Source: Candolleomyces eurysporus (Eukaryota > Basidiomycota > Agaricomycetes > Agaricales > Psathyrellaceae). From it: a stretch of 64,000 bases of DNA. Below are positions 57,710 through 64,000 of this stretch, in pieces. Every line of letters starts with the position of its first letter. The first letter of the stretch is position 1. The stretch lies in assembly GCA_027579435.1 (NCBI GenBank), contig JANBPK010000845.1, positions 62,001 through 126,000 of the forward strand, in the 5' to 3' direction. The notes below the pieces were generated by a model. It worked only from the letters and a program-made list of their open reading frames with translations. It was not told where the DNA came from and searched no databases. A program made the position numbers and the translations under genes.

Positions 57710-58620
57710 TTAGATCGCAACCGGAGAAGAGGAGCCAACAATGTAGCGCTTGAATGGGTTTTTATCACTAATCTTATCGGCAGCAATACCGCCAGTAGTA
57801 GGAGCGCCGCAGCTCAATGCCATCGAATGTCGAGGTGACCACCCATCGTCCGATTGGCCGCTCCTTACACTATGAGCAGTGTACATCGTATCGTGGCAAG
57901 GAGAGCGATGACACGGCGGAGCAGTCGGGGCATGCTCAGCCGTCCAGGGATCCGAATTTTGGCGTTGGAACGGGTAGTGTGGTGGGTACTGGGCAGAGTA
58001 GGGCTGCTCGTGGTATTCGGAAGGAGGCGCCCTGAGTGGACCAGGGAAGTCTGAGCGATAAGATAAGAAGAGCGACAGCAGGAGGGGTTGCAGATAAACA
58101 ACTGACACTGTGGATAGCTGGGGTATCTAGGATCGTACTGTTGGCTATACTGGCTAGTGGCTGTCCCTTGTCCTGATGAAACCCATGAATACAAATTTCT
58201 AGTAGACGATAAGGCTGTGAGCGGGAGCTTACGGCTGGGCATGCCACTATATGAATAAGAACGGCTGTAGTCAACTGGTATGAATTTTGCAGCGGCTTTT
58301 CAGTTCAATGGGAATCAATTAGTTTTCATTCCAAGAAATCCCGCTTTACTACTCACTGGGGGGTAGTGGGGTTGTTCAAGCAGCGGAGGAACAGACCAGT
58401 GAGGCTTAGGGTTCATAACCCGCTTACGAGACCTGACTCCATCCTCAATGGCTTCGAGCGAGTGAGTCTCAGTCGACTGGTGGCGATTTAAAATATTGAT
58501 GTTCGTTGTTGAATTGTCGGTCCGCTCGTGATACGTTCGAGAGTCGGTGTAGCTTCCGTGGTTTTCCGTAAAACTGACTCTGTCGAGTTTGGCGTTTGCG
58601 CCGTTAAAAGACACGTTCAT
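57710..58620 (-). CDS. Motif gene F (degenerate motif) with Pro/Tyr-rich tail
   Basis: ATG at 58620: MNVSFNGANAKLDRVSFTEN, HGSYTDSRTYHERTDNSTTN then EAIEDGVRSRKRVMNPKPHW, ending before GTGAGT (58360). The layout G.Y.D.RT follows genes C and D, but the F/Y-N-G core is replaced by NINILNRHQS. A second exon has RSYSYSGMPSRKLPLTALSS and SQYSQQYDPRYPSYPQ. The last exon has RAPPSEYHEQPYSAQYPPHY, PFQRQNSDPWTAEHAPTAPP and ends KRYIVGSSSPVAI at 57710. The family assignment rests on architecture. Confidence 0.52.
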
Positions 58621-58979
58621 AATGGCTGCGCAACGGTGTCGACGTTGGAATCAAAGTGACAGGAGAGAATGGAGCGCAACGAGAGGAGTGAGGATTGACC
58701 CTCGGAGTGGTAGGGAGCCAGAGGCACAAGATGGCATTTGTAGACTTAATTTATGTGCAGAAGATGGGATCTCCCTCGCCGTAGCAGATTCTATTCGTCT
58801 CATTGGGAGTTGATAACAATGAGAATGCCCTTGAAGTGGTATTTTTTGTAATTTCGCTACCAAATTAGGAGGGCATCAACGCATGATGACATGCGTAGTA
58901 CCATGTCTGGACGCCCATGGTGCCCCGGGTTTATTGCCTTACTTCTTTGCCTGAGCGTCTACTCGACATCCTGAAGGCA

Positions 58980-59085
58980 ATGCCACTTGGTTCCAAATGC
59001 TTGGTACACGGTTCGAAGCGGTACAAGCTGCGCCGGATAAGGTTTGACTGACGGAATAAACGTGTTTGAGGACTACGGCGGCTCC
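58980..59085 (+). pseudogene. Relic of an N/G-rich motif exon
   Basis: LTDGINVFEDYGG (59044-59082) resembles ISDGVNAFHEG of gene A. The preceding DNA (CAAGCTGCGCCGGATAAGG) aligns with the CQAPIYNG coding DNA but is frameshifted. Confidence 0.4.
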
Positions 59086-59089
59086 ACAA

Positions 59090-60304
59090 ACCACATGGCG
59101 ACCACTCGTCAGCGGATTCTCAGACCCCCTTATCCCCAAGCCGGTAGCGTTACTCCATTTCCCATTGCGCCACACCTTCCTCAGGAACCCTTGATCAATA
59201 GAGGCACGAAATTACATCGGCCAAAATTGAATGGTGACGACTTGGCGGATCGACTTCTTCCGTCCTGTGCCATGTCAGTGCTTAATGCGGATTTGAGTTT
59301 AGCTGAAAATAGCTGTGCGCGGCATGAGCGCCTAGGCATACCTCGAGGCGAACAGCTGTTTTACTCCGTAAGCCTCGATCGTCATCCTGGAAATGCGTCC
59401 ATTGGAGGGCTGGGTAGTGAAACCCGCAGTTGAGTTCGCTCTGTGCGCATCGTCTTATTCAGGTCACATGAATCTTCGATGGAGAATACAATTGGGCGTT
59501 TCCATCATCAAAGTTGATGCTGGTTCCCGCGAATGCCTTTTATCAGACTTGAAAATCGAGTCACAGCCATTTATAGCTAAGCGCTCGATGATGTCGTCGG
59601 TCTCGACATCTCCTTGGGCCTTGTGTTATCCATCAGTGCTGGCTTAGCTAAGTTCCCACCGCTTGGATACGTCGCCCCCTTCGTGGAAGGGCGCCCTTCA
59701 TTGTGCTGTTGAGCTGGAGATTGGACATAGTTAAGTCGCATCGCGGGAAAATAGATCAGATTTACCATCTAGCCGCGACCATATCATAGTGGCGGTGGCC
59801 GCCTCCGATGGAACCATCGGACATGTTCGGATGATCGTAGCCGTTGTAAATATTTTTATGTTAGCTGAGAGCAGAACATCCAAAGCTGAATCAGAGCATT
59901 ACACTCTCGAAAGGCCTCGAGCCCAAAAAGTGCGAGGAAGCACTAGCTAGTCTGCCAACACATCAAGCCTCCTTATTCGATTGGGTCTGATCGATTTTAA
60001 ATCAGCCATTATAACGCCGGTTCAGCGTAGAGCGAGTATAGCGTAGACTGGGCTATCTCCAGCGACGTCAACGTTCACGGTCCCCACGTAAAGGGGAGAC
60101 GCCCACACAAAGTGAACGTGAGCAGACGCGAAGCACGCGTTATTTGCCTTTGTTGTGTAGTGACTTCTGATGGACCTGTCGATGAGAGGCTGTGCACTTG
60201 CTTCCTGCCTTCGACCACGCTCTTCTGGATCAACGTCCCTAGTCACACTTCAAACAACACACAATCATTTATACGAGTACCAAAAACCTAGCCTTTTTGT
60301 AATC
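59090..60304. other. Intergenic, no gene seen
   Basis: Short ORFs only. The last 130 bp are the promoter side of tropomyosin (for example ACACAATCATTTATACGAG). Confidence 0.35.
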
Positions 60305-61030
60305 ATGTCAGCGATGGATGCGATCCGAGCGGTACGTGTTATCCTTCAACAATCTCGAATGGGAGCAACTGATTGATCTCTTGTGTATCTCTTGACACTC
60401 GACCCAACCTACTGATCTGCTATGGGTGCACTCCAAACAAACGAAATGACACTTTTTCTTGATTGCAGAAATTGTCAAAGCTCACTAATGAACGGGATGC
60501 AGCATTCGATCGCGCGGAGGATGCGGAATCGCAGCTCAAACAGCTCAAACTCGACTTTGCGAGAGTGGAGCAAGAGAACAACTCTTTGACGGCGAAGGTA
60601 AATAAGTTGGAGGCGGAGCTGGAGGATACGACGCATGCTACTGACGATTTGAAGAAGAAGTGAGTAATTGATTGGTACTCTCTCTTGCTTTCGTTCGTTG
60701 GTTTGTTCATACATTCTCATTGGCATTCAACTGTGACACACTTTATACAAATGCTGACCATACATTTCCCTCACAACTTCGTCGTTGACGGCACATCGTA
60801 GGCTTCAAGGAACGGCAATCGAAGCGGAGAATATTGCGAGAAGTATGCAAGGCGCTCAGAAGAGCTCCGAGGATTGGGAGAAGAAATACGAGGTACGTGC
60901 TCCTTGGTGGTATACACTTCTCATAACTAAATCGAATACCTCGTTCTTGTCGAAACAGGAACTCGAAGCTAAGTACAAGAAGGTGCAATCCGAGTTGGCT
61001 GAGTTGGAGGCGTCGCTGGGTGGGCTGTGA
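60305..61030 (+). CDS. Tropomyosin, short form
   Basis: Exons 60305-60331, 60469-60659, 60802-60892 and 60959-61030; phases close to 126 aa. Sequence is a continuous coiled coil: MSAMDAIRAKLSKLTNERDA, AFDRAEDAESQLKQLKLDFA, NSLTAKVNKLEAELEDTTHA, with the C-terminal hallmark WEKKYEELEAKYKKVQSELA then ELEASLGGL. Tropomyosin polymerises along actin cables and is needed for polarised growth and cytokinesis. Fungal tropomyosins are usually about 160-200 aa, so this one lacks about one actin period, or an exon was missed inside the 142-bp intron (60660-60801) or the 137-bp first intron. Confidence 0.85.
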
Positions 61031-61440
61031 TCTAGAGAGTGATGACGACGATCCGGATCGTATCGGTGGGAGACCCACTCATATAGTACTAAGTACACGT
61101 ATATGCATTGATGGACATTCATTTTGGTTTTGCATTTCAGTATCCCTACCGTCGATCACTGTGAGGTGGCTCGTCACCGGTTGCAATGCATCCATGAGGC
61201 GAAGTCAGGGTCACTGATGCCTCGCCCGACGCCCGTCTCCCATAATGGAAGAGCCCTTGAGAGGAAGAGATTGCAAAGATTCTCGTAACCGAACGGTGAT
61301 CTCCACTCTCGAGCGGGTAATCGATGTTTCATCACTCTTTGCGCTACTCGCGATAATACAGCCGTTCGGCGGTGGCGAGGGACCTACGGCCACGTCTATC
61401 TGTGAATAAGGATATCGACGATGCGCGCATGCTGGAAAGA
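61031..61440. other. Intergenic, no gene seen
   Basis: 3' flank of tropomyosin. A TATAAAAAGG sequence lies at 61466, just downstream. Confidence 0.35.
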
Positions 61441-61469
61441 CCCACTGAAGCCCACGTCTCGCCGCATAT

Positions 61470-62169
61470 AAAAAGGACAGAGGAACCGCAATTATTCATT
61501 CGTCAGTTCATGCCTTTCATTATGATCCTGCCTCACCAGTCGTCGTGCCCTCGAAACTTGAAGGTGTTCTTCTCTCCTTCCTGCCGCAATTACTGCGGTC
61601 GACCTCTCCTCTGGCGTTTACTCTTAAGCTGTGCTCCGTCTCTGTGCTTTCCCATCTCTACTTCGTCGCTTCGTCTGACACCGTATCTCCTGCACAGGAC
61701 GAAGAGGTCCAATTACAAGTGAATGCCGATGGATTGATGGAAGAGCCGTGGAATCTCAGACGGCTCGAAGGAGCTCTTGGCAAAGTGGTACGAGTAAAAA
61801 GCTCGATCGATCGCTGTATCAGAGTTCTCCACTCGTGATTTCCTTGACGAACTTGAAGAATACCATGGATTGGCCTAATAGAATGTGGCCCGCAATCCGA
61901 CTCCCTGGCCCTCTGACACAACCCGGTTGTCGAGGTTTGCTTTTGGAGAGATCGAACTTAAACCCAAGGAATATTGGGATAAGGATGGCAGTCATATCAA
62001 GAATTTACTCACGCAGCTCCCCAGTTCCCCGACGACGGTGCCACCACTGACTGCAAACCCTTCCCCGAAGAACAAGCAGAAACTAGTGTCTAACAAGATG
62101 GGCTCTGGCAGCAGTGCGGCAGGAAAGGAGCCCCCTGGCGGAGGGGCAAAGGGGGTGGCAAGATTATGA
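61470..62169 (+). pseudogene. Unrecognised protein gene with interrupted frame
   Basis: A long coherent frame reads HAFHYDPASPVVVPSKLEGV, LLSFLPQLLRSTSPLAFTLK, LCSVSVLSHLYFVASSDTVS and VQLQVNADGLMEEPWNLRRL then EGALGKV. It is followed, perhaps after a 35-nt intron, by FSTRDFLDELEEYHGLA. Two consecutive stops (TAA TAG near 61878) come next, and then in the same frame NVARNPTPWPSDTTRLSRFA, FGEIELKPKEYWDKDGSHIK and a Gly/Lys-rich end at 62169. No ATG is in frame at the start. I do not recognise the family. It is either a recent pseudogene or an intron model I could not solve. Confidence 0.4.
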
Positions 62170-62489
62170 ATGGGAGGCAGAGGGCGGAGGAGGACTAGCA
62201 GTACACGGCTCTTTCATAATACACCTCCACTGCGAGCAGGGTCTGAATCATGGGCCCTTCTTTACGTACGAGTACTTTTCACTGTAATATCAACGAAACA
62301 CTTCATAAGATTGGGGGACTAGGAAAAGCAACAACCAAATGTGCATCTACGCTGTCCAATAGTTGATGCATAGTCATAATTATCGGATAAGTCATCCATC
62401 TGAGCTTGAGGTGACGAAGCGAAATCGACGGCTTCGATTGTGTACGTAGTGATCAATGTCATATCTTCCAAGTCAACACCCATCTTACA
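62170..62489. other. Intergenic, no gene seen
   Basis: 3' flanks of the two convergent genes. Confidence 0.35.
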
Positions 62490-63992
62490 TCACGGACGGT
62501 CTTGGCAGGGTTTTGTGTCAGGGGTTGTTACGACACTTTTTAGTGGAGTCGTTGGTCGGTTTCGGCGCTGGACGTGCGAACCACTTCTCCGGGACGCAAT
62601 GAATCTCACCAGAGCTGCCTGGGAGAACACAGCCATGACCGTCGTCTGGCAGCCAAATATTTTGAGTTTGGGACACAGGCAGCCCTCTTGCCCATTTCGA
62701 TGAACGAGCTTGTCCAAAACTGAGTCGAGAATGGTCGGAGTCTGGGAAGAGGGGAGATAACGTTGAACGCCCTCAACCAGTCTGAGACTGACAACGTTAG
62801 GCAAAAGCTGAAGCGCCTCAACCAGCGTGGACTCGGTGAAGACCCCGGTATCGAGGACCACGTCTGTTAAGCAGTCGCCAAACCTTCGAACCAATTCGAT
62901 GGACCCGCCCTCGTCCCCTTGCCTTGTCCGATATGACTGACACAGGAGGGTGAGTTGTCGGAGAGAAGGAAGGTGGAGATGTGACGTAAACAAACGGAGT
63001 GTTTTTGAGCCCCGAATTTCGAGTGTATGGAGCATTGATAGGTATATTCCACCGTTAGGGATCTGGAGTTGGGTTCCAGTGTAAGTAAGTATGAGAGAGT
63101 TGGCGAAGGTTTGGATGGGTGGAAGATCGAGGGAACAACGAGTAAAATTTGGGCATGCAGCAAGTACAGTGAAGGGAAAGGCAGTATCGGTTCGACCAGA
63201 TTGAATGGCAAAGTGTAGCTCTGTCAGTCCGGCTCAGTCCATGAGGATCCTCATAGTTAAGACCGCTATTAACCAGAATTTCGGTACCCACGAACGCACA
63301 ACTGCTAGGCGGCGGAGGTATGGCGCCTTGACGAGCTCTCTGCCAGACGCAATCTCGAGATTCGACTGCAACTCCGGCGATTGCCTGAACGCGCTAGAGG
63401 AAGTGAGGGAGACGTTTACGGAGAGATTCTCGAGGAGGATAAGATCTTCGAAGGTGAGCCGAATGAGTTGGGAGGGTGGTGATACCATGTTCATGATTTC
63501 GAGTGAAAGGTGGACCGTCTTCCACCGGCTGGAAACGTCGCGGAGAGCATCGGCGATAGAAGCCACCCTTTCAGTCGCTCTAGTTGCAATTTCCTCCTTG
63601 GATAGTGCCGAATGTTGGAAGGTTAGGCCGCCTGTAAAAGAAACAGCCAAGGAACAATGGGCAGATCGAGGAATCCAAGTTCTGGTCATCCGATCATCTA
63701 TCCTTTGTAGCTGCCGCTCCCACCGATGTACTTCAACCTCGAGGTCACACCCCTGGGCACCCGGGAACCTGGGTACATCGATATCGATGACAGTCCAGAG
63801 TAATGCCGTGGTGAGCGACACCTGGCGCCAGCGCTGGCAAACATGACTGACAACGACCGCCGGGTGGTTCTTCGAAAGGATCGTCTGCCTTCGGGTGGGT
63901 GTGTTCCGGGGTAGAGACGCAAGGAATATAAGAGAAAGGATTTCGTTGGGTACCCGACAAACGGCCGACAACAGAACAGAATGCTCTTTCAA
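62490..63992 (-). CDS. F-box-like protein, 5' end at window edge
   Basis: The N-terminus is CRVPNEILSLIFLASLPRNT, then VVVSHVCQRWRQVSLTTALL and WTVIDIDVPRFPG, the F-box-like pattern common in Agaricomycetes. The frame runs to 63234. It continues in another frame from about 63215 as ELHFAIQSGRTDTAFPFTVL, AACPNFTRCSLDLPPIQ, LHTLEIRGSKTLRLFTSHLH, LPSLRQLTLLCQSYRTRQGD and VSLRLVEGVQRYLPSSQTPT, a leucine-rich-repeat-like region, with a stop at 62490. An intron or a frameshift lies at about 63215-63290; no junction tested closes cleanly. The frame is open to the window end, so the start may lie outside. F-box proteins usually act as substrate receptors in SCF ubiquitin ligases. Confidence 0.7.
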
Positions 63993-64000
63993 GAATCTCA

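Noticed and set aside
1..64000. CRISPR arrays, bacterial operons, integrases or tRNA/rRNA genes
   Set aside because: None seen. Tandem repeats lack spacer structure and the gene structures are eukaryotic.

Overview
The window looks like accessory DNA from an intron-rich basidiomycete, most likely an Agaricomycete. The evidence is short GT-AG introns of about 50-70 nt throughout, a DUF1996 secreted protein, an F-box/leucine-rich-repeat-like protein, a fungal STAND/NLR-type N-terminal domain with a ubiquitin-like domain, and a Helitron fragment. No rRNA, tRNA, bacterial operon or CRISPR array was seen. Ordinary cellular genes are few: a DUF1996 protein (108-1642), tRNA-dihydrouridine synthase DUS1 (22704-24739), two copies of a DUF4598/NOPCHAP1-like protein (25240-26119 and 33833-34716), a short tropomyosin (60305-61030) and an F-box protein (62490-63992).

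The outstanding feature is a dispersed family of small multi-exon genes that share a motif of about 25 residues. It can be written Q-x(2,3)-[NC]-x-G-x-[IVL]-[FYI]-N-G-x-[IV]-x-G-x-[VIA]. I count about 15 copies in at least 11 loci on both strands: 2472, 9143, 14.89k, 21.57k, 30.82k plus 31.06k, 33.35k, 41.89k plus 42.11k, 47.8k, 50.55k plus 50.82k, 52.78k and 54.67k, with decayed copies at 58.5k and 59.05k. The motif is N-terminal. It is followed by a Pro/Tyr-rich tail (9.1k, 14.9k, 21.6k, 41.7k, 47.8k, 54.8k, 58.6k), by a larger uncharacterised fungal domain (2.2-4.3k and 32-33.4k), or by a basic amphipathic C-terminal helix (30.7-31.5k). Its length, its G/N/Q richness and its alternating hydrophobic residues recall fungal amyloid signalling motifs of the HET-s, PP/RHIM-like and BASS classes. 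That comparison is inference.

Layout. 0-4.3 kb: DUF1996 gene and a motif gene with the large domain. 4.3-9 kb: transposon debris, a Helitron fragment and a 22-nt minisatellite. 9-22.5 kb: three copies of one module (a DUF1996 gene or remnant, a small gene X, and a convergent motif gene). Two copies are direct (12.1-15.7k and 19.3-22.4k) and one is inverted (9.1-11.5k); all are partly decayed, and a MITE sits in only one of them. 22.7-26.1 kb: DUS1 and NOPCHAP1 diverge from a shared promoter. 26.5-28.1 kb and 35.1-37.0 kb: minus-strand genes with a shared 3' half; the second has the STAND-type helices and the ubiquitin-like domain. 28.8-30.5 kb: inverted-repeat elements. 30.7-33.5 kb: convergent motif genes. 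33.6-35.5 kb: segmental duplication carrying the second NOPCHAP1. 37-47 kb: mostly gene-poor relics. 47-59 kb: a cluster of minus-strand motif genes. 60-64 kb: tropomyosin, an interrupted gene and the F-box gene.

Nothing was searched or computed beyond reading the sequence. Family names rest on recognised motifs and exon phases checked by hand. Where exon phases do not close, the entry says so.
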